From NCBI RefSeq assembly GCF_022921115.1, contig NZ_CP095075.1:620001-684000 (forward strand): a DNA stretch of 64,000 nucleotides, written 5' to 3'. Under the pieces are notes generated by a model. That model was not told the origin of the DNA and made no database searches. It saw only the letters and a program-made list of their open reading frames with translations. Below, one piece after another: positions 30,230-38,464 of the stretch; within the stretch, counting starts at the first letter, position 1, and the number at the start of each line of letters is the position of its first letter. Source of the stretch: Halobacillus amylolyticus (GTDB lineage: Bacteria; Bacillota; Bacilli; Bacillales; Halobacillaceae). The position numbers and the translations under genes were made by a program.

Positions 30230-30646
30230 TCATTTTTCGCCCAAAATCGCGTGGGCCACTTTGATACACATATCCATAATGACGAGGCCGTCATGATTTT
30301 TTAATGCTTCGTAGGCCTCTTCATGAATGACACCTTGCTGCCCCCAGAATGCCTTAAAATCAATATCAGCTGCTTCTTGAGCTATCTTAGGCAAGAAATC
30401 AGATCTTCTGAACACATTAACAATATCAATCGGCTGATCTACGTCACTCAGCCGTTGATAAGATTTTTCCCCAAGAGATTCTGTAATCGTAGGATTTACT
30501 GGGATTATTTTATAACCGGCACGCTGCATAGCTTCACTTACTTGATAGGACGTTCGATGGGGCTTATCAGACAGTCCGACAACAGCAATGGTTTTTGAAT
30601 CCCTCAACAGTTTCTTTATTTGCTCCTGATCTGGATTGGTAAACAT
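30230..30646 (-). CDS. yneT: CoA-binding domain protein YneT
   Basis: The 138-residue protein is a single CoA-binding Rossmann domain: KTIAVVGLSDKPHRTSYQVSEAMQRAGYKIIPVNP, VNVFRRSDFL and FWGQQGVIHEEAYE. It matches YneT/YccU, which bind CoA or acyl-CoA; the physiological role is unclear. The start at 30646 lies 8 bases after AAGGAGG. A longer reading to 30697 has no ribosome site. In Bacillus subtilis it lies beside plsY and parE; here plsY is displaced by about 5 kb through an insertion. Confidence 0.9.
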   Translation of the reverse strand: MFTNPDQEQIKKLLRDSKTIAVVGLSDKPHRTSYQVSEAMQRAGYKIIPVNPTITESLGEKSYQRLSDVDQPIDIVNVFRRSDFLPKIAQEAADIDFKAFWGQQGVIHEEAYEALKNHDGLVIMDMCIKVAHAILGEK

Positions 30647-30659
30647 CTGTTCATCCTCC

Positions 30660-32186
30660 TTATTCCTCAAGTAATCCTTCACTAACAAGGTATTCACGTG
30701 CTACTTTAGCTGGGTCACGATCTTCAAAACTTACCTCATAGTTCATTTGACGCATTTGATCCCCTGTGATTTTTCCGCCTAATTGATTTAGCACATCTGC
30801 AAGTTGAGGATATTTATTAAGAGTTTCCTGTCTCATCAATGGTGCACCTTGGTATGGCGGGAACAAATTTTTTGGATCTTCTAGTACTTTTAGATTAAGG
30901 TCAATCATATACCCGGCAGTCGCATAAGCGTCAATGACATCGACTTCACCGCTTGAGATCGCCCCTTGTCTTAAGCCAGGATCCATCGTAATGACTTCCC
31001 CAAAATTAAGATTATAGACTTCTTTCATCCCTTGATAACCATCCTGCCTATCCTTAAATTCCAACGTGAAACCGGCAGTAATTTGATTTTCTATAGGCTT
31101 TAAGTCGCCGATGGTCTCTAAATTATACTGCTCAGCCAACTCTTGAGTTGTAGCCACCGCATACGTGTTATTAAATTGCATCGGCTGCAGGAAGGCTAGG
31201 TTATATTCCTCAGCCATGCCCTGTTTCGCTTGCTGGTAAACTTCCTCGGGATCGTTGCTCTCCGCCTGTTGACCTAACAAGGAAACAAGCGCCGTTCCCG
31301 TAAACTCTGGATAAATGTCAATACTCCCTTCCTGCAGGGCACTAAACACAAGGTCAGTTTTACCTAAATTGGGTTGTAATCCTACATTCAAATCTGTTTC
31401 TTCCTCAATCAGCATTTTATACATATTAATTAATATGGCTGGTTCTGAACCGATTTTCCCACCGATAACGAGATCATTCTTAGCTTTCCCCCCAAAGGCA
31501 AGTGGACCAACTGCAACAAGCGCTGCAATAACGAGTAAACTGACAAGGGAGCGGAAGCCGGATTTCGCAGAGGTTCGTTCAAACAAACGAAGAATAAAAT
31601 CTAGTATGATGGCTAATAATGCTGCTGGTATGGCACCTAAAAGAATTAAGTTAATATCACCGCCTCGGTCAAGTCCGAGCAGGATCAAATCACCCAATCC
31701 TCCCGCCCCGATCAATGCTGCAATTGTTGTTGTTCCAACTATTAATACCATTGATGTACGAATACCAGCCATAATAACTGGCATAGCTAACGGAAGTTCA
31801 ACCTTTGATAATCGTTTAAATGAACTCATGCCCATCCCTGTAGCCGCTTCCTTTAAAGCGGGACTGACTTCTTTAATACCTGTGTACGTATTCCTTATAA
31901 TAGGCAGAAGCCCATAAGCTGTTAATGCAATGATAGCTGGTGTTTTACCAATTCCAAAAAACGGAATAAGAAAGGCTAATACGGCTAGGCTCGGTATGGT
32001 TTGCATAATAGCAGTGACCCCAATAATAGGCTCAGCAACCCGTTTGTTTCTTGTCAATAAAAGACCAAGTGGAACAGAAATTAATGTGGCGATGACTAAT
32101 GCAATAATAGAAATTTGCAAATGCTCCCATATTTTTTCATAAAAAACATCTTGTCTTTGTTGATATACTTCTATAAATGTATTCAT
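30660..32186 (-). CDS. Osmoprotectant ABC transporter permease fused to binding protein
   Basis: The 508-residue protein joins two transporter parts. Residues 1-215 form a five- to six-helix permease with the ABC-permease loop EAATGMGMSSFKRLSKVELPLAMPVIMAGIR. After a linking membrane helix (about 220-235), residues 240-508 are an OpuAC/ProX-type substrate-binding domain (GGKIGSEPAILINMYKMLIE, DIYPEFTGTAL). Such fusions import glycine betaine, choline or carnitine for osmoprotection. Its start overlaps the ATPase gene stop by 4 bases (ATGA), so the two are coupled. The exact substrate is not predictable. The fused binding domain is anchored outside the membrane. Confidence 0.9.
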   Translation of the reverse strand: MNTFIEVYQQRQDVFYEKIWEHLQISIIALVIATLISVPLGLLLTRNKRVAEPIIGVTAIMQTIPSLAVLAFLIPFFGIGKTPAIIALTAYGLLPIIRNTYTGIKEVSPALKEAATGMGMSSFKRLSKVELPLAMPVIMAGIRTSMVLIVGTTTIAALIGAGGLGDLILLGLDRGGDINLILLGAIPAALLAIILDFILRLFERTSAKSGFRSLVSLLVIAALVAVGPLAFGGKAKNDLVIGGKIGSEPAILINMYKMLIEEETDLNVGLQPNLGKTDLVFSALQEGSIDIYPEFTGTALVSLLGQQAESNDPEEVYQQAKQGMAEEYNLAFLQPMQFNNTYAVATTQELAEQYNLETIGDLKPIENQITAGFTLEFKDRQDGYQGMKEVYNLNFGEVITMDPGLRQGAISSGEVDVIDAYATAGYMIDLNLKVLEDPKNLFPPYQGAPLMRQETLNKYPQLADVLNQLGGKITGDQMRQMNYEVSFEDRDPAKVAREYLVSEGLLEE

Positions 32187-33250
32187 GTCTGCACCACCCC
32201 GTTAGTCACCTTCATTTGTTTCTTGAGGTAAAGCACCATGTCCCTATACGATAACGTTCCAATCAATTCCCCATGATTTACGACTGGGAGAACTACATAG
32301 TCTGTATTTTCAAAAACCTGGGTTGCCTCTCTTAAAGTCATTCCATGCTGCAGGAGCGGCAGATCTACTTTATCTCCATTGTGGACACCGTAAGCAAGCT
32401 GATCTTCCCTGTCTTTAATTGCATACGTCCCTTGATTCGGAACGATCCCTGCTTCATGATCTTCTGTCGTATAGACTTGTGACCTCGTCTGATTAATAAT
32501 GACATCGATAGCTGTTTGCCATGGAGACTTTCTTTCACCTATGAAATCCTCAACAAAGGAACTTGCGGGGTGTAAAATTAAATTTTGTGGTTTATCAAGC
32601 TGGATGATCTCTCCTTCTTTCATTAAGCAGACGCGATCACCAATAGCCATCGCCTCATCAATGTCGTGGGTAACAAAAACAATTGTTTTTTTAATTTCCT
32701 GCTGCAACTTGCGAATATCCTTTTGCAGGTGTTCTCTGCTGATAGGGTCTAGTGCGCTAAAAGGCTCATCCATTAGGATAATGTCTGGATCAGCCGCTAA
32801 GGCACGAAGCACCCCCACTCTTTGCTGCTCCCCTCCAGATAGTTCGCTCGGCTGTCGTTTTCTATAAGTCTCAGGCGCGAGCCCGACCATATTCATTAAT
32901 TCGTCAATCCGATTTGTGAGCTTTTGTTTTTTCCACTTCTTCATTTCTGGGACAATAGAAATGTTCTCTTCTATTGTCATATGTGGAAATAGTGCAATTT
33001 CCTGTAATACATAACCAATATTCCAACGGAGCTCATGGATGTTATACTCCCTTATATCTTGATTATGTATCATAACAGCTCCTTCTGTAGGCTCTATTAA
33101 GCGATTAATCATTTTCATCGTTGTTGTTTTGCCGCATCCACTAGGACCAATTAAAACAAGTAGTTCCCCTTCCTGAACCTCCAGTTGAATGGATTTGATG
33201 GCAGTGGTTCCATCAGGATATGTTTTTGTTACATCATTGAACGTAATCAT
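32183..33250 (-). CDS. Osmoprotectant ABC transporter ATPase (OpuCA-like)
   Basis: The 355-residue protein has Walker A GPSGCGKTT, a Q-loop, signature ELSGGEQQRVGVLRALA, Walker B IILMDEPFSALD and the H-loop VTHD. A C-terminal region of about 110 residues ends in a CBS-type domain (TLREATQVFENTDYVVLPVV), as in OpuCA/OpuBA and ProV-like ATPases that sense ionic strength. It powers uptake by the fused permease-binding protein encoded downstream with a 4-base overlap. The pair is inserted between yneT and plsY relative to the Bacillus subtilis order. Confidence 0.92.
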   Translation of the reverse strand: MITFNDVTKTYPDGTTAIKSIQLEVQEGELLVLIGPSGCGKTTTMKMINRLIEPTEGAVMIHNQDIREYNIHELRWNIGYVLQEIALFPHMTIEENISIVPEMKKWKKQKLTNRIDELMNMVGLAPETYRKRQPSELSGGEQQRVGVLRALAADPDIILMDEPFSALDPISREHLQKDIRKLQQEIKKTIVFVTHDIDEAMAIGDRVCLMKEGEIIQLDKPQNLILHPASSFVEDFIGERKSPWQTAIDVIINQTRSQVYTTEDHEAGIVPNQGTYAIKDREDQLAYGVHNGDKVDLPLLQHGMTLREATQVFENTDYVVLPVVNHGELIGTLSYRDMVLYLKKQMKVTNGVVQT

Positions 33251-33333
33251 GCCCTTCCCCCTAACTTAGTAAATAAATATCAAATATATGTTCCCACATT
33301 TTCAGGATTCGAAACATTTTGTGCCGTTTCGAC

Positions 33334-33363
33334 AAAAAGCCTCATTCCTAATAGGAAAAAGGC
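33334..33363 (-). terminator. Terminator after the GH18 gene
   Basis: A stem made from GCC...TTCCTA and TAGGAA...GGC (33339-33363) is followed by five T on the minus strand. It separates the GH18 gene from the transporter operon. Confidence 0.75.
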
Positions 33364-33370
33364 TTCCGAT

Positions 33371-35059
33371 TCATTCACTTAATTTTAATTGTTCATCTAT
33401 AAAGGCCCATGTGTCTTCATTAGCAAAATATACACTCCAAGAAGCAATTCCTCCCAGATCGTACTTCCTCATTAATTCAATGCGCTTTTTCAATGACGTT
33501 TCATTCTCAAGCCACATCTTGTAGGTCGTCCCATCTTTTGTTGTATGAACAAAATGTTGGCCGGACGACTCATCAAGTTCAGGTGTAAGCCCATTGGCCT
33601 CCACCCACTGTTCTGCTTCATCCATTGTCATCGAGGTTGAACTCACTTCCCCATTCTTTTCCTCCCATAACCGTGTGTATAAAGGGATGCCAAGAAGTAA
33701 TTGCTCATTTGGAACTTCCTCAAGTAAGGTTTGCAAGTTGTTTTCAACCCATGGAAGACTAGCGACACTGCCTGCCGTAGACGATGTTGCCCAGTGCTCG
33801 TCGTAAGCCATCACCGCAATAAAATCAGCTGCTTCAGCAAGTTCCGCTCGCTCATAAAATCCAGACCACTGGCCGCTGCTCGAGATAAAGGTTACATCGA
33901 CAGATACCACTAACCCTTGCTTATGGGCCCGAGGAGTAAGCTCCCTTACGAATTGAGTAAACCACTTTCCGTCCTCTTCATATACATTTTCAAAGTCTAA
34001 ATTCAGTCCATCCAGCTTGTATTGCTTTGCATACTGTAAAAGTTGTTCAATCATGTGTGACCTCTTTTTGTATGAAGGCAGTACCATTGAGGTAAGCTCT
34101 GGATCAAAGCCATTAGAGAAAAGCGCCCAAACTTTGTCGCCATTTGCGTGAGCAGATTGAACGTATGAAGCGGCAGCTAAACTTTGGATATCTCCATTCT
34201 CGTTCGAAAGGGTAAACCATGTAGGCGCCAGCACATCTACACTTGGATATTGCCGGACCTCCTCAGGATTTGCCTCTTGTGTATAAATGCCATCCCATGC
34301 TAAATGAATCGGTGGCGTGAGCTCGGTTACCTTCACCGTTTCCTCAGGAGCTATACGTGTTTTCACAGTTGCTTCTCCTTCTATTGTAAGAGCATCTTGT
34401 GAAATGTAGCCTGTGTACCCCTTATTCGTGACAATAAGATAAAAGCCACTGTCTTCTTGCAAAACTTGTACCTTGTCTAATGCCTGAAGACTGGTATAAT
34501 AGGGTGTCGTTACGGTAGGATCACTTCTTATATCATACATATATTCTTTTAGATCACTTTTAACGGTCGCAGTTTTCTTTTCAAATCCATGCGGTAAAAT
34601 ATGAACGGCCCCGTTTGTGTACGTTTTTACCGAGAGGGCATAGATGTCTTGCAAAAAATCAGCTGCCAGCCATCGCTGACCGTCCTCCCGAATTAATGGC
34701 TGGTAAGGGTGATCTATCTTTCTATCGTTCTTTCGGTAAAAGACTTCCGACTGCGGGATTTGATAGACATTTTGTGCCTTAGTTATAATTAAAGATTGGC
34801 TTTTCTCATCGTAGACGATATGGGGATCAACCACATTTTTGATGTAATCAACTGGTACATATAAACGATCTTTTTTTATCATACCGTTGAACTGTTCGGA
34901 ACGATCTCCTTCGTAAAAGAGCGGATAGGCTGAAGGGGAAAAAGCAACCTTTTTTGACGAAGGAAAAGGGTATAGCCATAAAATAAGACAGGTAATAAGC
35001 ATGCCTAACGTGACGACCCAGATCAATGTTTTCTTACGTGATGATTTCATTTCATTCAA
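33371..35059 (-). CDS. Membrane-anchored GH18 glycoside hydrolase
   Basis: The 562-residue protein has an N-terminal signal-anchor (about residues 10-32), a domain like the copper amine oxidase N-terminal fold (about 40-155), a probable SH3-like region (about 180-235) and a GH18 barrel (about 250-560). The catalytic motif is KLDGLNLDFENV with Glu357, and VMAYDEHW and WSVYF complete the barrel. The form resembles Bacillus spore or wall N-acetylglucosaminidases of the YaaH/YdhD group rather than secreted chitinases. It probably trims peptidoglycan outside the membrane. The start is uncertain (TTG 35059 or ATG 35050). It has no operon partner. Confidence 0.85.
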   Translation of the reverse strand: MNEMKSSRKKTLIWVVTLGMLITCLILWLYPFPSSKKVAFSPSAYPLFYEGDRSEQFNGMIKKDRLYVPVDYIKNVVDPHIVYDEKSQSLIITKAQNVYQIPQSEVFYRKNDRKIDHPYQPLIREDGQRWLAADFLQDIYALSVKTYTNGAVHILPHGFEKKTATVKSDLKEYMYDIRSDPTVTTPYYTSLQALDKVQVLQEDSGFYLIVTNKGYTGYISQDALTIEGEATVKTRIAPEETVKVTELTPPIHLAWDGIYTQEANPEEVRQYPSVDVLAPTWFTLSNENGDIQSLAAASYVQSAHANGDKVWALFSNGFDPELTSMVLPSYKKRSHMIEQLLQYAKQYKLDGLNLDFENVYEEDGKWFTQFVRELTPRAHKQGLVVSVDVTFISSSGQWSGFYERAELAEAADFIAVMAYDEHWATSSTAGSVASLPWVENNLQTLLEEVPNEQLLLGIPLYTRLWEEKNGEVSSTSMTMDEAEQWVEANGLTPELDESSGQHFVHTTKDGTTYKMWLENETSLKKRIELMRKYDLGGIASWSVYFANEDTWAFIDEQLKLSE

Positions 35060-35181
35060 CTATCCTTTCTCGGTTCATCATAAAGGAAATTGTCGAATAT
35101 TAAAATCAAAACATGTATTCATGCTTGTTCATTTTTTTGTTCTTTATTGCTAGATATAATGATAAACTTACTATAAGTGAG

Positions 35182-35357
35182 TGTTCAAAAAGTTGCCAAA
35201 TTAGAAGGTCGAGGCGGAACTTCAGAGGATATTCTTCTTCGCTGCCTTGCACCGAAGAATTTACTTCTTGAATAGGCGCGTAGACGCAGGTGCTCACGCT
35301 CTTCAAAAGTAAGCCAACGAAGAGATTCGCCTCTTATCATTTGTGACTTTTTGAACA
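35182..35357. repeat. MITE-like repeat, copy 2
   Basis: This 176-bp element has the same complementary ends as copy 1 (TGTTCAAAAAGT and ACTTTTTGAACA), and both are followed by TCCTCT on the right. It shares CCAAATTAGAA, GGTCGAGGCGG and AAGCCAACGAAGAGATTCGC, but its centre differs and is longer. It occupies the 346-bp gap between the divergent GH18 and plsY genes and encodes no transposase. Confidence 0.8.
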
Positions 35358-35405
35358 TCCTCTATAAGAACTACCTTAAAGAAGGAGTTAAGGAGCTGTA
35401 CACAT

Positions 35406-35987
35406 ATGGACTACGTCATTTATATCCTCATTGCTTACTTACTAGGAGCAATTCCCTCAGGTCTAATTGTTGGTAAAGTTGGCTATGGTATCGATATTCG
35501 TGAACACGGAAGCGGAAATCTTGGGGGAACAAACACCTTTCGTGTATTAGGGGTTAAAGCTGGGTTGCTTGTTACCAGCGCTGATATATTAAAAGGAACG
35601 ATCGCGACGGCCCTTCCTTTCTTTATGGGAGCGGATGTCATCACTCTTATCATCGGAATATTTGCTGTTTTAGGGCACATGTATCCAGTATTTGCCGGAT
35701 TTAAAGGTGGAAAAGCTGTAGCAACGTCTGGCGGGGTTATTTTAGGAATCAACCCTATTATTTTTGTTATTATTCTTGCTACCTTCTTTCTTGTCCTTTA
35801 TATTAGCAAATATGTATCGTTATCCTCTATGATTACGGGGACTGTCGCTGTAGTTGTTTCTATTCTGTTTCAAGACTACGGACTATCTATTCTCATCACG
35901 CTTTTAACTATATTCGTTATCTACCGTCACCTCGCAAATATTAAACGGATCATCAACAAAACCGAACCTAAAATTACATGGATGTAA
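35406..35987 (+). CDS. plsY: Acyl-phosphate:glycerol-3-phosphate acyltransferase
   Basis: The 193-residue, five-helix membrane protein has the three PlsY motifs: [11 protein letters not shown] near the start, [15 protein letters not shown] in the second loop and [12 protein letters not shown] in the third. It transfers acyl groups from acyl-phosphate to glycerol-3-phosphate, the first step of phospholipid synthesis. It reads divergently from parEC, with about 5 kb inserted between them. A terminator follows. Confidence 0.95.
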   Translation: MDYVIYILIAYLLGAIPSGLIVGKVGYGIDIREHGSGNLGGTNTFRVLGVKAGLLVTSADILKGTIATALPFFMGADVITLIIGIFAVLGHMYPVFAGFKGGKAVATSGGVILGINPIIFVIILATFFLVLYISKYVSLSSMITGTVAVVVSILFQDYGLSILITLLTIFVIYRHLANIKRIINKTEPKITWM

Positions 35988-35990
35988 TAC

Positions 35991-36024
35991 AGTCTATGAC
36001 ATGATACATGTCGTAGACTTTTCT
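35991..36024 (+). terminator. Terminator of plsY
   Basis: AGTCTATGACATG (35991-36003) pairs with CATGTCGTAGACT (36007-36019), followed by a short T-run. Confidence 0.8.
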
Positions 36025-36128
36025 CTTTGAAAGAGGAACAGCACTAACCTTAAAGCATTAAATTGTATAATTAATGTCACATATTGTATACTTTGTCGTA
36101 TAAAGAAGGATAAAAAGGAGTCATAGCT

Positions 36129-37067
36129 ATGAACAAAACCGAATTAAACAAAAACAAGCAACTCCCTTCTAAGAAGGAACGCCATAAATTATTCGGATCA
36201 GTAGACCCAGGTCCTCGCACGAAACCAGAAGAAAAAGACAAGATGGTAGACCTGCAAAATTCTAGGGAAGATTTCTTATTCAATATCGATATGGTCGGGA
36301 TTTCAAATGTAAAACACCCGATTCAAATACCTAGTCAGCTTGCCCCACAGATTCAAACGACGATCGGAACGTTTTCTTTTGGCTCTTCTATTGCTCAAGG
36401 AAGTAAAGGAACAAACATGAGCCGATTTACTGAACAGCTTGATAAATACCACAATGAGGGCTTTGCGATTGATATAGAGACACTGAAGAAGTTTACCAAA
36501 GAACTTGCAGGTCGATTAAAACAGGAAGATTCTGAAGTTGAAGTATCCTTTCCTTGGTTCTTTGAAAGAAAAGGTCCTTATTCCGACCTGACCGGCATGA
36601 ACCATGCAGATGCTACGATTAAAGTGCTCTATGATCAAGCAACGGGCTATGATATTACGGTTGAACTAACAGGGAAGATTACGACACTATGCCCATGTTC
36701 TAAGGAAATCAGCGAGTACAGTGCCCATAATCAACGTGGAAATGTTACGATGAGCGTGAAATTAACAGAAGACTTTGATGAACAGCAAGTTGACTGGAAA
36801 GCAGTCTTACTTGAAGCTGCTGAAAGCAATGCAAGCGCCCGTATTCATCCTGTATTAAAACGTCCAGATGAGAAAATGGTGACAGAGCAAGCTTATGAAA
36901 ACCCACGCTTCGTCGAGGACATCGTACGCTTAGTTGCTGCTGATTTATACGAATATGATTTTGTTGAAGCATTTGAAGTAAGCTGTCGTAATGAGGAGTC
37001 GATTCATTTACATGATGCTGTAGCAACTCTGAGTTATGATAAAAAACAGGAAGATTCTGCCGAGTAA
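36129..37067 (+). CDS. folE2: GTP cyclohydrolase IB
   Basis: The 312-residue protein matches FolE2: SVDPGPRTKPEEKDK, DMVGISNVKHPI, SRFTEQLDKYH, and a C-terminal half with TTLCPCSKEISEYSAHNQRG, which carries the conserved metal-binding Cys and His. It converts GTP to dihydroneopterin triphosphate for folate synthesis and is the metal-flexible alternative to zinc-dependent FolE. In Bacillus subtilis the homologue (yciA) is induced by zinc limitation through Zur; I see no Zur box in the 140 bases upstream. yidD follows after 9 bases, so they are likely co-transcribed. Confidence 0.93.
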   Translation: MNKTELNKNKQLPSKKERHKLFGSVDPGPRTKPEEKDKMVDLQNSREDFLFNIDMVGISNVKHPIQIPSQLAPQIQTTIGTFSFGSSIAQGSKGTNMSRFTEQLDKYHNEGFAIDIETLKKFTKELAGRLKQEDSEVEVSFPWFFERKGPYSDLTGMNHADATIKVLYDQATGYDITVELTGKITTLCPCSKEISEYSAHNQRGNVTMSVKLTEDFDEQQVDWKAVLLEAAESNASARIHPVLKRPDEKMVTEQAYENPRFVEDIVRLVAADLYEYDFVEAFEVSCRNEESIHLHDAVATLSYDKKQEDSAE

Positions 37068-37076
37068 GGTGATTTT

Positions 37077-37322
37077 ATGAAGCAAGTCTTGATTGGGCTG
37101 ATTACGTTTTATCGCAAGTTTATAAGCCCTATGACCCCGCCGAGCTGCCGCTTCCAACCAACTTGTTCTGAATATGGGATAGAATCCTTAAAACGGTTTG
37201 GCTTTTTAAAAGGAACCTATTTAACGATAAAACGTCTGGGGAAGTGTCACCCCTTTCATAAGGGTGGTTTTGATCCTGTTCCCCTAAAGCACGACGACCA
37301 AAAAGATGTTCCGTACCGCTAA
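37077..37322 (+). CDS. yidD: Membrane protein insertion efficiency factor YidD
   Basis: The 81-residue protein has the YidD pattern: [32 protein letters not shown], and [17 protein letters not shown] with conserved Cys residues. It is a small membrane-associated factor that helps YidC-dependent insertion. It follows folE2 by 9 bases and precedes a terminator. An N-terminal amphipathic helix is visible in residues 1-17. Confidence 0.95.
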   Translation: MKQVLIGLITFYRKFISPMTPPSCRFQPTCSEYGIESLKRFGFLKGTYLTIKRLGKCHPFHKGGFDPVPLKHDDQKDVPYR

Positions 37323-37340
37323 AGGGACGGGACATTTTCT
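37306..37340 (+). terminator. Terminator of folE2-yidD
   Basis: ATGTTCCGT (37306-37314) pairs with ACGGGACAT (37327-37335) using one G-U pair and is followed by TTTCTTTT. The end of yidD lies inside the stem-loop. Confidence 0.65.
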
Positions 37341-37412
37341 TTTATCGATGTTTACAGTGCCATGGTTAAGGATAGACAACAATTACACGATCTGTATTTA
37401 GGAGATGAGTCC

Positions 37413-37700
37413 ATGAACTTACATGTAACAGAAGCAGCAGCTAAGTGGTATGAGAATGAATTAGATATAGAAGGTGAGACATCCATCCGCTTTTATGTAC
37501 GCTATGGAGGAGTTGGCGGGTTACAACCGGGTTTCTCCCTGGCTATTCGCGAAGACGTAAAACAAGAACCTATCGCCTCAACGAAAGTGAATCAAATCGA
37601 ATATTTCGTTGAAGAAGACGATGAGTGGTATTTTGATAACCTCTCATTAAAAGTACTGCTTAATGAAAAATGGGATGAACCCGAATTTGAGTATGAATGA
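37413..37700 (+). CDS. yneR: HesB-like protein YneR
   Basis: The 95-residue protein has the fold and text of the YneR group of HesB/IscA-like proteins (VTEAAAKWYENELDIEG, IRFYVRYGGVGGLQPGFSL, YFVEEDDEWYFDNLSL). It lacks the three Cys residues that bind iron-sulfur clusters in IscA, so a cluster role is doubtful. The ATG at 37413 is 7 bases from AGGAGA; an upstream reading to 37362 is not supported. It converges on yneQ with a shared terminator. Confidence 0.88.
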   Translation: MNLHVTEAAAKWYENELDIEGETSIRFYVRYGGVGGLQPGFSLAIREDVKQEPIASTKVNQIEYFVEEDDEWYFDNLSLKVLLNEKWDEPEFEYE

Positions 37701-37734
37701 AAATAAGACACCTTTATAAAAGGGTGTCTTATTT
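37701..37734. terminator. Bidirectional terminator between yneR and yneQ
   Basis: AAATAAGACACC (37701-37712) pairs with GGTGTCTTATTT (37723-37734). The outer A/T pairs give U-runs in both directions for the convergent genes. Confidence 0.85.
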
Positions 37735-38037
37735 TGTGTCTAAGGAAAATCGCTTAATTTGTTCCCATTGTTGTTCTTTTTTTAAGATATTATATTGCCT
37801 GTCGCCGAAAAGATCAAAATGCGGGAAGTTAGGGTCATGATGAATCCATGCCTTCTTTAAATTGTATCGTTTCCCCCACGCAGCCAGCTTATCTACATTT
37901 GCACAGCCTACCTTTGTTACTGTATCACAACCTGGAAATCTATCATCAAGCCAATAATGTGTCAGAAAAGCAATATGACCATTTTGAACTTGACTTTTCC
38001 ACCTTTGCAGCTCTTGTCTTTTTACACCAAAGGCCAT
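37729..38037 (-). CDS. yneQ: Conserved protein YneQ
   Basis: The 102-residue protein resembles the YneQ family (LTHYWLDDRFPGCDTVTKVG, AAWGKRYNL, FPHFDLFG). The function is unknown. Its ATG overlaps the yneP stop as TAATG, so translation is coupled. It is the last gene of a three-gene minus-strand operon after the double-AAA protein and the thioesterase. Confidence 0.8.
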   Translation of the reverse strand: MAFGVKRQELQRWKSQVQNGHIAFLTHYWLDDRFPGCDTVTKVGCANVDKLAAWGKRYNLKKAWIHHDPNFPHFDLFGDRQYNILKKEQQWEQIKRFSLDTK

Positions 38038-38462
38038 TATTCGTAAGACTCCATTGCCTCTATATAGGCATCATGCCAATCAGGGAAACTTCTGCGAATG
38101 GATACCGGCCGAAAGCTGTCTTGTTTAACGATGACATGCTTCGTTGTACCTTTCACAGCCACTCCCCCTTCCTTATACCTCACTTCATAGCCATACGTAA
38201 CTCTAAGTCCATCATAGTCATCGACCCATGTAACAACATGAACATCATCTCCATAGCGAACGGGTTTTTTATAGTTGATCGTCACATCTACGACTGGAGA
38301 ATAAACACCTTGCTGCTCAATTTCATGATACTTAAATCCCAAATCCTCAATAAAGGCTGTCCGACCTATTTCAAACCAGACTAAATAATTGGCGTGATAG
38401 ACTACCCCCATCATATCTGTTTCCTGATAGCGAACATTAATTGTTGTTTCGTTTATTTTCAT
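38037..38462 (-). CDS. yneP: Acyl-CoA thioesterase YneP (hotdog fold)
   Basis: This hotdog thioesterase (about 141 residues) has the 4-hydroxybenzoyl-CoA/YbgC-type active-site segment RYQETDMMGVVYHANYLVWFEIGRTAFI with the catalytic Asp. The start is the ATG at 38462, two bases after the stop of the double-AAA gene, so the two genes are coupled. It probably hydrolyses short or aromatic acyl-CoA; the substrate is unknown. An ATG-like upstream reading inside the preceding gene is unlikely. Confidence 0.88.
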   Translation of the reverse strand: MKINETTINVRYQETDMMGVVYHANYLVWFEIGRTAFIEDLGFKYHEIEQQGVYSPVVDVTINYKKPVRYGDDVHVVTWVDDYDGLRVTYGYEVRYKEGGVAVKGTTKHVIVKQDSFRPVSIRRSFPDWHDAYIEAMESYE

Positions 38463-38464
38463 CC

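Noticed and set aside
35106..35306. 66-codon open frame on the minus strand
   Set aside because: It lies inside the MITE-like repeat and has no ribosome site.
36000..36128. Zur box upstream of folE2
   Set aside because: No TCGTAATnATTACGA-like palindrome is present.
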